NCBI RefSeq assembly: GCF_047601025.1
Contig: NZ_JASGJZ010000001.1
Location: forward strand, 2,666,001-2,730,000
DNA: 64,000 nucleotides
Reading direction: 5' to 3'
Source of the DNA: Pseudorhodoferax sp047601025
GTDB taxonomy: Bacteria; Pseudomonadota; Gammaproteobacteria; Burkholderiales; Burkholderiaceae_C
Each line of letters opens with the position of its first letter. Position 1 is the stretch's first letter. This document shows, one piece after another, positions 37,248-45,790 of this stretch. The notes under the pieces are model-generated. The model had not been told where the DNA came from and searched no databases. It saw only the letters and a program-made list of their open reading frames with translations. The position numbers and the translations under genes were made by a program.

Positions 37248-38507
37248 ATGAGCAACAACGTCTACGTGGCCGGCGTCGGCATGACCCGGCTGGGCAAGTT
37301 CCCCGAACGCTCCGTCAAGGACCTGGTGCGCGAGGCCGTCGAGGCCGCGCTCGCCGACGCGGAACTGGCCCTGCCCGACATGGAGGCCGCCTGGTTCGCC
37401 AACTCCCGCCAGGGCCAGATGGAAGGCCAGAACTCCATCCGCGGCCAATGCGCGCTGCGCTCCATGGGCTGGCAGACCCGTTCCATCGTCAACGTGGAAA
37501 ACGCCTGCGCGGGCGGCAGCACGGCCTTCAACCAGGCCATGACGAGCATCCTGGCGGGCCAGTACGACATCGTGATCGCCGTGGGCGCCGACAAGCAGTT
37601 CTTTCCCGACCGGCCGGACGAGATGTTCCGCGCCTTCAACGGCGGCATCGACGTCTACAAGGTGCGGGACTTCTTCGACCCGCTGGTGGCACTGGGGCAG
37701 TCCGCCGTGCCGCCCACCGCGGTCGACGACATCCAGTTCGGCGCGCCGGGCCGCACCTTCTTCATGGACCTCTACGCCGGCATGGCACGGCTGCACATGG
37801 CGACCTACGGCACGACGCAGGAGCAGATCGCGGCCATCGCCGCGAAGAACCACCGGCATTCCGTCCACAACGAACATGCCCAGTACCGCAAGGGCATGAC
37901 CACCGCGGAGGTGCTGGCCGACAAGCAGGTGGTGTGGCCGCTCACCCGTTCCATGTGCTCCCCGGTGAGCGACGGCGCGGCGGCGGCGGTGCTGGTCAGC
38001 GAGGCGGCGCGCAAGCGCCTGGGCACGCGGCGCGCGGTGAAGATCGCCTCTTCGGTCATCGTCAGCAGCTCGGACCGCGATCCGGCCGACTTCGACCGGC
38101 ACACCGGCCGCATCGCCGCGCTCAAGGCCTACGAGAAAGCCGGCGCGGGGCCGCAGGACATGGGCGTGTGCGAACTGCACGACGCGACCTCCATCGCCGA
38201 AGTGATCCAGGCCGAGAACCTGGGCTTCTGCCCGCGCGGCGAGGGCGGCGCGCTGGCGCTGTCCGGCGCCACCGAGCTGGGCGGGCGCATCCCGGTCAAC
38301 GTCTCCGGCGGCCTCATCTCCAAGGGCCACCCGGTGGGCGCCACGGGGCTCATCATGGTGCGCGACATCGTGCGCCAGATCCGCGGCGAGGCCGGCACGG
38401 CCCAGGTGGCCGGCGCGCGCTTGGGGGTCATCGAGAACGGCGGCGGCTTCTGGGGCGTGGAGGAGGCGGCCACCGCCGTCCACGTGCTCGGCCCGCTGGT
38501 CCGGTGA
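37248..38507 (+). CDS. Thiolase / SCP-x-type acetyl-CoA acetyltransferase-like protein
   Basis: The 419-residue thiolase-fold protein has its nucleophile cysteine in VENACAGGSTAF near residue 87 and a histidine in SKGHPVGATGLIM near 362. The style (VAGVGMTRLGKFPERS at the start) is of the SCP-x or lipid-transfer group, without the sterol-carrier domain. It would cleave a 3-oxoacyl-CoA. An AAGGAAT ribosome site precedes it, and its TGA overlaps a possible GTG for the next frame. Confidence 0.9.
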   Translation: MSNNVYVAGVGMTRLGKFPERSVKDLVREAVEAALADAELALPDMEAAWFANSRQGQMEGQNSIRGQCALRSMGWQTRSIVNVENACAGGSTAFNQAMTSILAGQYDIVIAVGADKQFFPDRPDEMFRAFNGGIDVYKVRDFFDPLVALGQSAVPPTAVDDIQFGAPGRTFFMDLYAGMARLHMATYGTTQEQIAAIAAKNHRHSVHNEHAQYRKGMTTAEVLADKQVVWPLTRSMCSPVSDGAAAAVLVSEAARKRLGTRRAVKIASSVIVSSSDRDPADFDRHTGRIAALKAYEKAGAGPQDMGVCELHDATSIAEVIQAENLGFCPRGEGGALALSGATELGGRIPVNVSGGLISKGHPVGATGLIMVRDIVRQIRGEAGTAQVAGARLGVIENGGGFWGVEEAATAVHVLGPLVR

Positions 38508-38533
38508 CAGACGCGAACATCCAGGAGACGACC

Positions 38534-39295
38534 GTGCAACACGACGCTGCGCGCGACCCCGCGCATTTCGGCCAGGCCTTCGACGACCCCGCCGTGCCCC
38601 GGTGGCTGGAACAGGCCGCCCCCACGGCGCTGGCCGCCGCCTCCCGCTACTGGCGCACCATCGTCGGTGGCGGCCATCTCTCGCCGCGCATGAAGGAGCT
38701 GGTGCTGGTCGCGCTGCACGGCTCGGTCACGGCGCTGGACTCCGAGGCCCTGCGGCGCCACATCGGCCGCGCCATCGCGGCCGGCGCCTCGCCGCAGGAC
38801 GTGCTGGACGTGCTGACGTCTATCGTCGGGGTGGCCAACCACGCGCTGTATTCCGCCGTGCCCATTCTGCTCGACGCCCTGCGGGACGCGGGCCATCCGG
38901 ACGCCGAACTGCCGCCGGCGACGGCGCAGGCCGAGGCGGCCAAGGCCGACTTCATCCGCACGCGCGGGTTCTGGAACGAGCAGCGCGACGCGCTCGCGCG
39001 GCTGATGCCCGAGTACTTCGGCGCGCTGTCGGAGGTCTCGATGCAGCCCTGGAAGGACGGCGTGCTCAGCGCCCGCGAGCGCGAGCTGATCTACATCGCC
39101 ATCGACTGCGGCCCGACCCACGGCTACGGCCCGGGCCTGGCGCTGCACATCCGCCATGCGCTGGGGCATGGCGCCACCCGCGACGAGATCCTCGAGGTGT
39201 TCCAGCTGGCCGCGCTGACGGGGCTGGAAGGCTTCATCCTCGGCGCGCAGGCGCTGGCGGCATTTCCACTCGCGACCGGGAGCACAGGCACATGA
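38534..39295 (+). CDS. Carboxymuconolactone-decarboxylase-like protein with two CMD repeats
   Basis: The 253-residue protein contains two AhpD/CMD-like units, at about residues 40-110 (RMKELVLVALHGSV) and 155-240 (RERELIYIAIDCGPTH). Family members act on lactones or serve as peroxidases, but the second unit lacks the C-x-x-C pair of AhpD. GTG 38534 is chosen for its AGGAG ribosome site 6 bp upstream; GTG 38504, overlapping the thiolase stop, is the alternative. The stop overlaps the next gene's ATG. Confidence 0.82.
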   Translation: MQHDAARDPAHFGQAFDDPAVPRWLEQAAPTALAAASRYWRTIVGGGHLSPRMKELVLVALHGSVTALDSEALRRHIGRAIAAGASPQDVLDVLTSIVGVANHALYSAVPILLDALRDAGHPDAELPPATAQAEAAKADFIRTRGFWNEQRDALARLMPEYFGALSEVSMQPWKDGVLSARERELIYIAIDCGPTHGYGPGLALHIRHALGHGATRDEILEVFQLAALTGLEGFILGAQALAAFPLATGSTGT

Positions 39296-40062
39296 CGACA
39301 CCGTGGGGCTTGGTCATCGGCGGCGGCAACGGCATCGGCGCCGCATGCTGCAGGACCATGGCGCAGCGCGGCTGGCGGGTCGCCGTCGCCGACCTGGACG
39401 AAGCCGCGGCGCTGGCCGTGGCGCAGGAGACCGGCGGCAGCGGCCACGCGCTGGACATCAGCGACCTGGACGCGGTCGAGCGCCTGGCCGCCGAGCTGGC
39501 GCAGCGGCACGGCGGCGTGCGCGGCCTGGTCGTCGCCGCGGCGGCGTTCCAGGACAAGTACGCGCCCGACGCCTTGCCCATGGACCTGTGGCGCCGCATC
39601 GTCCGGGTCAACCTGGAAGGCAGCTTCAACGCGAACCGCGTGTTCGCCGCGCAGATGGCGCGCAGCGGCGGCGGCAGCATCGTGAACGTGGCCTCCATCC
39701 TGGCGCACGCGGCCTCGCCCCAGCACGCCTACGGCCCGACCAAGGCGGCGCTGGTGAACATGAGCCGCAACTTCGCGGCCCAGTACGGCCGCAGCGGCGT
39801 GCGCGTGAACTCGGTGTCGCCCGGCGCGGTGCTGGTGCCCCGGGTGCAGGCCCGGGCCCCGGGCCGCTATGCGGTCGACGTCGACGCGCAGATGGCGCTG
39901 GGCCGGCGCATCCAGCCCTCGGAGGTCGCCGAGGGCGTGGAATTCCTGCTCTCGGACCGTGCCTCGGCCATCACCGGCACCGACCTGCTGATCGATGCCG
40001 GCTGGGCGGTCGCCAGCGCGTGGAACATCTACGGCGGCGTGCCGGGGCCCGTCGCCGAATAG
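39292..40062 (+). CDS. Short-chain dehydrogenase/reductase
   Basis: The 256-residue SDR has cofactor loop LVIGGGNGIGAACCRTM, an acidic residue after beta-2 (ADLDEA) pointing to NAD, and catalytic residues in NVASILAHAASPQHAYGPTKAAL. The start overlaps the CMD gene by 4 bp (ATGA). It is one of three SDRs in the cluster and probably oxidises a hydroxy intermediate. Confidence 0.87.
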   Translation: MTTPWGLVIGGGNGIGAACCRTMAQRGWRVAVADLDEAAALAVAQETGGSGHALDISDLDAVERLAAELAQRHGGVRGLVVAAAAFQDKYAPDALPMDLWRRIVRVNLEGSFNANRVFAAQMARSGGGSIVNVASILAHAASPQHAYGPTKAALVNMSRNFAAQYGRSGVRVNSVSPGAVLVPRVQARAPGRYAVDVDAQMALGRRIQPSEVAEGVEFLLSDRASAITGTDLLIDAGWAVASAWNIYGGVPGPVAE

Positions 40063-40089
40063 CACCAGGGAACAAGGAGCACGAAAGAC

Positions 40090-40908
40090 ATGCTGGATCT
40101 GACCGGAAAAGTGGCCTTCGTCGGGGGCGCCGGCTCGCTCGGCGAAGGATGGGGCAACGGCCGCGCGACGGCGGTGCTGCTGGCGCGCCGGGGCGCGCAG
40201 GTGTTCGGCGTCGACCTCAACCCCGAGGCGCTGGCGGCCACCGGGGCCATCATGGCGGCCGAAGGGCTCGGCCCGCGCTGGGACGGCTGCCGCTGCGACC
40301 TGACCGCCAGCGACGAGGTGAAGGCGGCGGTGGACGCCTGCGTGCAGCGCTTCGGCCGCATCGACATCCTTGTCAACAACGCGGGCGGCAGCGTGCCCGG
40401 CGACCCCGTGTCGCTCAGCGTGGAGGACTGGGACCGGCAGATGGACTTCAACCTGAAGACCGCCTTCCTCGGCTGCAAGCACGTGCTGCCCGTCATGGAG
40501 CGCCAGTTCGAGGCCGAGGGTCGGGGCGGCGCCATCGTGAACATCTCCAGCATCGCCCACATGTCGCACCAGGTGGGCGGCCGCGTGCACGTGGCCTACG
40601 CCGCCTCCAAGGCCGGCCTGATGGCCTTCAGCCGTGCCACGGCCATCGCCTACGTCAAGAAGGGCATCCGCGTGAACACCGTGGTGGTGGGGATGATGGA
40701 CACGCCCACGGTGACCAACCGCATCACCAAGCAGCTCAAGGTCAGCGCCGAGGAGCTCAGCGCCAAGCGCACCGCGATGATCCCCATGGGCCGCATGGGC
40801 AGCGCCTGGGACATCGCGAACGCCGTCGTTTTCCTGGCCAGCGACGAGGCCGGCTACATCACCGCCACCCAGCTCGTGGTGGATGGCGGCGTGACCGCGG
40901 CGCGGTAG
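40090..40908 (+). CDS. Short-chain dehydrogenase/reductase
   Basis: The 272-residue SDR has a variant cofactor loop FVGGAGSLGEGWGNGRATA, longer than the usual TGxxxGxG, an NAD-type acidic residue (GVDLNPEA), NNAGG, and catalytic NISSIAHMSHQVGGRVHVAYAASKA. The loop variant is seen in some hydroxysteroid or ring-diol dehydrogenases, but no specific substrate can be named. Last gene of the plus-strand operon, with an AAGGAGC ribosome site. Confidence 0.85.
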   Translation: MLDLTGKVAFVGGAGSLGEGWGNGRATAVLLARRGAQVFGVDLNPEALAATGAIMAAEGLGPRWDGCRCDLTASDEVKAAVDACVQRFGRIDILVNNAGGSVPGDPVSLSVEDWDRQMDFNLKTAFLGCKHVLPVMERQFEAEGRGGAIVNISSIAHMSHQVGGRVHVAYAASKAGLMAFSRATAIAYVKKGIRVNTVVVGMMDTPTVTNRITKQLKVSAEELSAKRTAMIPMGRMGSAWDIANAVVFLASDEAGYITATQLVVDGGVTAAR

Positions 40909-40956
40909 GCGGCCGCGCCCGTTTCCCTGTTCCCCCGCGGGGGAACGTGGCGGTGC

Positions 40957-41940
40957 CTACGCGGTGCCGCGCGCCAGCAGGGCGATGCGCTTCCACTGCG
41001 CTGCCTCCTGCGGCACCGCCGCCTTCAGCTGGCGGTGGTCCATCACCTCGGGCAGCATCGCGACCTTGTCGCACAGGGTCCGGTACTCGGCCGTCTGGCC
41101 GATCTGCATGACCGCGTCGGAGAGGGCCTGGACCACCGGCGCCGGCAGCCCCGCTGGCCCGACGAAGTCCAGCCCCGGCCACATCTCGAAGCCCGGCAGC
41201 CCGGCCTCGGCGGCGGTCGGCACGTCCGGCAGCGAACTCCAGCGCGTCGGGCTGGTCACCGCCAGGGCGCGCAGGCGCCCGCCCTGCACCAGCGGCAGGA
41301 CGCTGCTGGAGCCCTGGCAGGAGAAGGCGATGCGCCCGGCGGCGACGTCCGTCACCGCGGCGCTGGTCTCCTTGAAGGGGATGTGGCGCGCGCTGCTCTG
41401 GTTGACGTTGTTGAGCAGGACCCCGCACAGGTGGGCGCTGCTGCCGATGCCCTGCGAGGAGTAGGTCAGGTCGTCGGCCCGGGACTTGAGCGCCTGCAGC
41501 AGCTCGCCCAGGGTCCGGTACGGGGAGTCCACCGGCACGACGAAGGCCAGCGGGGCCCGCACCGCACGCGCGATCGGCGTGAAGTCCTTGACCGGGTCGA
41601 AGGGGTCGGGCGCCTCCGAGAACAGCGGCAGCAGGTACAGCGGCAGGCCCGACAGCAGGATGGTGTAGCCGTCGGGCGGCGACTTGGCCACGGCGTTGTA
41701 GGCGATCAGGCCGCCGGCGCCGCCGCGGTTCTCGACCACCACCGGCACGCCCAGCCGCCGGGTCAGCGCCTCGCCGAAGAAGCGCGCCGTGGTGTCGGTG
41801 GACGTGCCCGTGGAGGACGGGACGACGATGTGCAGGGGCCTGGCCGGGTAGGGCTGCTGGGCGCGCGCGGGCGCCAGCGCGGCCAGCGGCAGCGCCGCGG
41901 CGGCGTGGAGCAGCTGTCTCCTCTGGAAAGGGCGGGTCAT
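40957..41940 (-). CDS. TctC/Bug-type periplasmic binding protein (second of four)
   Basis: The 327-residue receptor has a signal peptide (RRQLLHAAAALPLAALAPARAQ) and the Bug core YPARPLHIVVPSSTGTSTDTTAR, VVVENRGGAGGLIAYN. Start ATG 41940 has a GAGGAG ribosome site. It lies behind the zinc dehydrogenase gene on the minus strand with a 408-bp gap, and converges on the SDR operon. Its sequence is closest in style to the copy at 33618 (shared GSSAHLC and KETS segments). Confidence 0.92.
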   Translation of the reverse strand: MTRPFQRRQLLHAAAALPLAALAPARAQQPYPARPLHIVVPSSTGTSTDTTARFFGEALTRRLGVPVVVENRGGAGGLIAYNAVAKSPPDGYTILLSGLPLYLLPLFSEAPDPFDPVKDFTPIARAVRAPLAFVVPVDSPYRTLGELLQALKSRADDLTYSSQGIGSSAHLCGVLLNNVNQSSARHIPFKETSAAVTDVAAGRIAFSCQGSSSVLPLVQGGRLRALAVTSPTRWSSLPDVPTAAEAGLPGFEMWPGLDFVGPAGLPAPVVQALSDAVMQIGQTAEYRTLCDKVAMLPEVMDHRQLKAAVPQEAAQWKRIALLARGTA

Positions 41941-42097
41941 GGACTCCTCGTTCTCGGGTGGCAGGGATGGCGGGAACGACGCGGCGCAGGCCACAGGGGT
42001 GCCTGCCGGCCGATCGCATGGATGGCTGCGCCGCCGCGGCGCCTGCGCAGGCCGCGGCGGGTGCCTGTTCGCGGGCGGGGGCGCACGTGAGGGCGGA

Positions 42098-42340
42098 TCA
42101 GGCTGCGCCGCCTTCCGGCGTGCGGTAGCCGGCTGGGTAGCGCGCGCGCTGGCGCGGTCCCGCGCCGGCTCCGCCGGCCGCTTCGGCGGCGGGCGGCAGG
42201 CCGGCGCCGCCCCGGGTGCCCGCACGTTCCGCCGCGTCGCGCCGGCGCTGCACCAGCCGGCGGAACAGTTCCGCGGCCTGCGCCTCGGGCATGGCGTCGT
42301 GCCCGTCCGCCGGCAGGATTCCGAAACAGCCTGCGCACAT
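42098..42340 (-). CDS. Small hypothetical ORF, 80 residues
   Basis: It starts MCAGCFGILPADGHDAMPEA 8 bp after the dehydrogenase stop and contains a plausible helix QAAELFRRLVQRRRDAA, but the second half is alanine/glycine/arginine-rich and could be shadow. The ribosome site is weak. No family recognised. It is the only coding candidate in the 41941-42348 gap. Confidence 0.3.
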   Translation of the reverse strand: MCAGCFGILPADGHDAMPEAQAAELFRRLVQRRRDAAERAGTRGGAGLPPAAEAAGGAGAGPRQRARYPAGYRTPEGGAA

Positions 42341-42348
42341 GGCCTGCG

Positions 42349-43446
42349 CTAGGGGACGATGGTGATGTGCAGCGGCTCGGGCCCGTGCCGCAGCTCGCCG
42401 GACAGCACGCGGATCGCCAGCTCGGTGTCCTCGAGTCCCATCGTATGGGTATGCCACGGCCCGAAGTCGTAGGCCCCCGAGGCCACGGCGCGCACGGCCA
42501 GCGCATAGGAGCGCGTGGCCACTCCCCGCGCCCCGCAGATGCGGATGCCCTTGAGCACGATCGGGTCCGGACACAGGTCGAGCCGGCGTGCGTCGCCCTT
42601 CAGGCCGCCGAGCACCACGGTGCCGCCAGGGCGCACCAGCGCGATGGCGTCGTTGATCGGCTGGGTCGCGAAGGGCGTGACGTCGATCACCTGGTCGAAG
42701 GACTGCCCGGCCAGCGCCCGGGTCAGGGCCGCGGGGTCCCTGGGGTCCACCACCACCGTCTCCGTGGCGCCCAGCGACCGGGCGATCTCCAGCTTGTGCC
42801 GGTCCTGCTCCAGCCCCGTCACGACGATGCGGTTGGCGCCGGCGGCCACCGCGGCGATGACGCCCGCCAGCCCGCGCTGGCCGGGCCCGAGGATCAGCAC
42901 GTCGTCCCCGATGCCGGTCCCGCCGATGGCGACCACCCATTCGAAGCCGGCCGCCAGCGGATTGAACAGCACCGCGTCCTGGATGGAGACATGCTCCGGC
43001 AGCTTGTGCAGGACGGTGTTGCCCTGCAGCACCATGTACTCGGAAAAGCCGCCCCACAGTCCCGAGCCCACCGACAGGGGCACGAAGCCGTAGACGCGCT
43101 TGTGGGGGCACAGCGGCATCCGCCCGGCGGTGCAGTAGCGGCAGACGCCGCAGCCCGCGTGCGGCTGCACCGCGACCCGGTCGCCCACCTGCACGCGCAT
43201 GCGCGCGGCGGCGGCATCGCCGATGCGCTCGACCCGGCCCACGGGCTCGTGCCCCGGGATCAGCGGGTAGTCGGCCAGCTTGCCGGTGCCCTCGAACAGG
43301 CCGGCGTACTGTTCGTAGTCGGTGCCGCAGATGCCGCAGCCCTCCACGCGCAGCAGCAGTTCGTCGGGTGCCAGGCGGTCCGGAACGGGCAGCTCGGCCA
43401 GTGCGAGGCGCCGGCTGGCGTGGAGAACGGCTGCGGTCGATTGCAT
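42349..43446 (-). CDS. Zinc-dependent alcohol dehydrogenase (MDR superfamily)
   Basis: The 365-residue medium-chain dehydrogenase has catalytic-zinc ligands in GCGICGTDYEQY and IPGHEPVGRVE, the structural-zinc cysteine cluster CGVCRYCTAGRMPLC and the NAD motif LGPGQRGLAGVIA. It oxidises an alcohol or diol. AAGGAGCCCC before ATG 43446 supports the start. A LysR-type box and -10 lie about 220-275 bp upstream. Confidence 0.9.
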   Translation of the reverse strand: MQSTAAVLHASRRLALAELPVPDRLAPDELLLRVEGCGICGTDYEQYAGLFEGTGKLADYPLIPGHEPVGRVERIGDAAAARMRVQVGDRVAVQPHAGCGVCRYCTAGRMPLCPHKRVYGFVPLSVGSGLWGGFSEYMVLQGNTVLHKLPEHVSIQDAVLFNPLAAGFEWVVAIGGTGIGDDVLILGPGQRGLAGVIAAVAAGANRIVVTGLEQDRHKLEIARSLGATETVVVDPRDPAALTRALAGQSFDQVIDVTPFATQPINDAIALVRPGGTVVLGGLKGDARRLDLCPDPIVLKGIRICGARGVATRSYALAVRAVASGAYDFGPWHTHTMGLEDTELAIRVLSGELRHGPEPLHITIVP

Positions 43447-43667
43447 GGGGCTCCTTCGATGCTTCGGGGGGCGGGGCGACGCGGGCGGCGTGCGAAGGCG
43501 GGCCAGCCGCTTCAGGGCGCCAGGGCGACCGGGCCGAAACGGGCGTCCGTCTCCATGCGTGCCGGCGGTGGCCGGCCGCGCGCACTCCCCACCTGCGCGG
43601 GCGGGGCCGCGGGGCGGGCAGGTCGCACCGCGCCTTCGGGAATGGAAACCACCGCTCGCATGCGTCC

Positions 43668-43722
43668 AGTCTAGGCAGCCGCCGTGCCAGCGTCCATGCC
43701 GGCCACCGGCAAGGTGCTTTGC
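43668..43722 (-). promoter_or_regulatory. LysR-type box and -10 for the dehydrogenase/TctC unit
   Basis: On the minus strand GCAA-AGCACC-TTGC (43709-43722) lies 35 bp before TAGACT (43668-43673). The dyad and three following bases equal those at 32514. The leader to the start codon would be about 215 bases, which is long. Confidence 0.6.
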
Positions 43723-43796
43723 ACCGGCCGCCGCCATCGCGGCCACCACGCGCCCGGCCGGCCGTGGTACGGGCGCGGCGCACTCTTGCGCCTGGC

Positions 43797-43850
43797 GCAA
43801 GGGAGCTTGCCGGCGGCACCGGTGTCCGCGGGGCCGCGCGTTCCTAGAAT
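43797..43850 (+). promoter_or_regulatory. LysR-type box and -10 for the CMD gene
   Basis: GCAA-GGGAGC-TTGC (43797-43810) is followed 34 bp later by TAGAAT (43845-43850) within GTTCCTAGAATTTTTC. The same core promoter stretch recurs at 48690-48706 (minus) and in shorter form at 48843-48855. Confidence 0.65.
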
Positions 43851-43913
43851 TTTTCCCGCGCCCGCATCCCCGCGGCAGGGGAGGCGGCCGCTTTCCAACC
43901 CCGAGGAGATCGC

Positions 43914-44486
43914 ATGCCACGAATCCAGATGCCTGCGCAGGACGAACTGACCGCGGAGCAGAAGCAGGCCATCGCGGAGGTGGTCGCCGGGCCACGCGGC
44001 AAGGTGCCCGAGCCGATGATCGCCTGGCTGCGCAACCCCGAGATGGCGCGCCGGATCCAGATGCTCGGCCAGGTCCTGCGCTTCGAGACCTCGATCGAGA
44101 ACCACTGGCTGGAAATGGCGATCATCATGGTCGGCCGCCACTGGACCTCCCACCTCGAATGGACGGCGCACAAGAAGTACGCGCTCGCCGCCGGCCTGGA
44201 CCCGCAGGTGGTGGCCGACATCGCGGCCCGGCGCGTGCCCGGGATCGCCGATGCGCGCGGCCGCGCCGTGTACGACGTGGCCGCGCAGATGCTCCGCACC
44301 GGGCGCCTGCCCGAGGAGCTGTACCGGCGCGCCGTCGGGCTGCTGGGCGAGCGCGGGCTGGCCGAGCTGGTCAGCGTCCTGGGCTACTACTGCCTGGCAT
44401 GCTTCACGCTGAACGCCTTCGAGCTCGGCCTGCCCGCCCACGTCGCGCCCGAGCTCGAGGACCCGGACCACCCCCGGCAGGCCTGA
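43914..44486 (+). CDS. Carboxymuconolactone-decarboxylase-family protein
   Basis: The 190-residue single-domain CMD/AhpD-like protein has the helical core LEMAIIMVGRHWTSHLEWTAHKKYALAAG. The histidines in place of the usual CxxC suggest it is not a thiol peroxidase. Family members open or decarboxylate lactones. It is monocistronic, facing a TctC gene, with its own predicted LysR-type promoter. An AGGAGAT ribosome site precedes the ATG. Confidence 0.85.
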   Translation: MPRIQMPAQDELTAEQKQAIAEVVAGPRGKVPEPMIAWLRNPEMARRIQMLGQVLRFETSIENHWLEMAIIMVGRHWTSHLEWTAHKKYALAAGLDPQVVADIAARRVPGIADARGRAVYDVAAQMLRTGRLPEELYRRAVGLLGERGLAELVSVLGYYCLACFTLNAFELGLPAHVAPELEDPDHPRQA

Positions 44487-44591
44487 ACCGCGCGGCGCCG
44501 CTCGGCGTGGGACGTTGCCCACGCGGCCCCGGCGGCTCGCGCGGACGGGCATCGCCGCTCGGCGGTGCCCGGCTTGTCCCCGCGGCCGACG

Positions 44592-45611
44592 CTAGGCCGG
44601 CTTGAAGCCGATGCTGTCCAGGTACTCCTTCCACTGGCGGGTGTCGGCTTCCAGCTCCCTGGCGAAGCTCGCGGGGTCGGATTGCGGCACCACGCCGGCG
44701 AAGGCCGATTCGATGCGGTCCCTCATGTCCGGCGCCATGGACACGGCCAGCAGGTCGGCGGCGATCCTCTCCAGGACGCGCTGCGGCGTGCCGCGCGCGG
44801 CGAAGACCCCGCTCCAGACCGTCGGCAGGAAGCCCCGGTAGCCCATCTCGCGCACGGTGGGCACGCCGGGCAGGTCGGGGTAGCGCTCCTCGCTGAGCAC
44901 GGCGATGGGATGCACGGTGCCGTTGTCGAACTGCGGCTTGAAGGCGGCCGGCGTGTTGATGGCCACCTGCACGTCGTCGCGCACCAGCGCGATCGTGACG
45001 GGCTGCGTGCCGTTGTAGTTGATCTCGGAGTAGTTCGCCGCCAGCCCCTTGAGCACGAACCCGGCCGTCATGTTGAAGGCCGTCCCCGGGCCGGTGCCGC
45101 CGAAGAAGATCCCCGTGGGCGTCGACCTGCTGAGCGCCACCAGCGCGCGCAGGTCCTTGGCCTTCGCCAGCGTCGCGCTGTTGGTGGCGAAGACCATGTG
45201 GAAGTTGAGGAACTTGAACACGGGCACCAGCTCGACCTGCGGGTCGAACGGCACCGAGGCGTTGGTCAGCCTGGCCATGCTGGTGGACAGGCTGCCGATC
45301 AGCAGCGTGTGGCCGTCCGGCGCCGAGCGCGCGACGTGCGCGGTCCCGATCATCGCGCTGCCGCCGGGCTTGTTGTCCACGATCACGGGCTGCTTCCACA
45401 GGGTCGACAGGCGGGGCGCCACCATCCGCGCCCACAGGTCGCCCGTGGTGCCTGCGCCGTAGGGCACCACCAGCATCACCGGCTTGCCCGGGAAATCGTC
45501 GGCGGCCCGCGCCGGCCCGGCCAGCAGCCCTGCGGACACCAGGCCGGCGATGGCGCCGCAGGCGTCGCGGCGGTTGGGATGGGGGCGGCGGGCCCTGGGG
45601 GCGAAACGCAT
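44592..45611 (-). CDS. TctC/Bug-type periplasmic binding protein (third of four)
   Basis: The 339-residue receptor has a twin-arginine-like basic N-terminus and signal region (CGAIAGLVSAGLLAGPARAA), then the Bug core FPGKPVMLVVPYGAGTTGDLWAR and VIVDNKPGGSAMIGT. It is the most divergent of the four copies. Start ATG 45611 has an AGGAGA ribosome site; ten upstream in-frame codons are unsupported. It lies just downstream of the LysR gene, behind its own predicted box. Confidence 0.92.
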   Translation of the reverse strand: MRFAPRARRPHPNRRDACGAIAGLVSAGLLAGPARAADDFPGKPVMLVVPYGAGTTGDLWARMVAPRLSTLWKQPVIVDNKPGGSAMIGTAHVARSAPDGHTLLIGSLSTSMARLTNASVPFDPQVELVPVFKFLNFHMVFATNSATLAKAKDLRALVALSRSTPTGIFFGGTGPGTAFNMTAGFVLKGLAANYSEINYNGTQPVTIALVRDDVQVAINTPAAFKPQFDNGTVHPIAVLSEERYPDLPGVPTVREMGYRGFLPTVWSGVFAARGTPQRVLERIAADLLAVSMAPDMRDRIESAFAGVVPQSDPASFARELEADTRQWKEYLDSIGFKPA

Positions 45612-45671
45612 GCGGGTCTCCTCTTCGTCGTGCGCAACCACAGCGGGCAGCCCCGCGCGCGGCAGCGAAAA

Positions 45672-45727
45672 AGTTTAGGAGGAGGCTCCCTGGCGCATCC
45701 AGGGGACGTGGCGGCAAGCAGCTTTGC
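45672..45727 (-). promoter_or_regulatory. LysR-type box and -10 for the third TctC gene
   Basis: On the minus strand AGCTGC separates the half-sites (GCAA-N6-TTGC, 45714-45727), 36 bp before TAAACT (45672-45677) in CCTCCTAAACTTTTTC, a variant of the shared core promoter. Confidence 0.55.
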
Positions 45728-45790
45728 GCCGGGCGGCAAACTGTGCCCGCGCCGTCCCGCCGCGCGGCCGGCCGCCGCCGCGCGGCGGGA

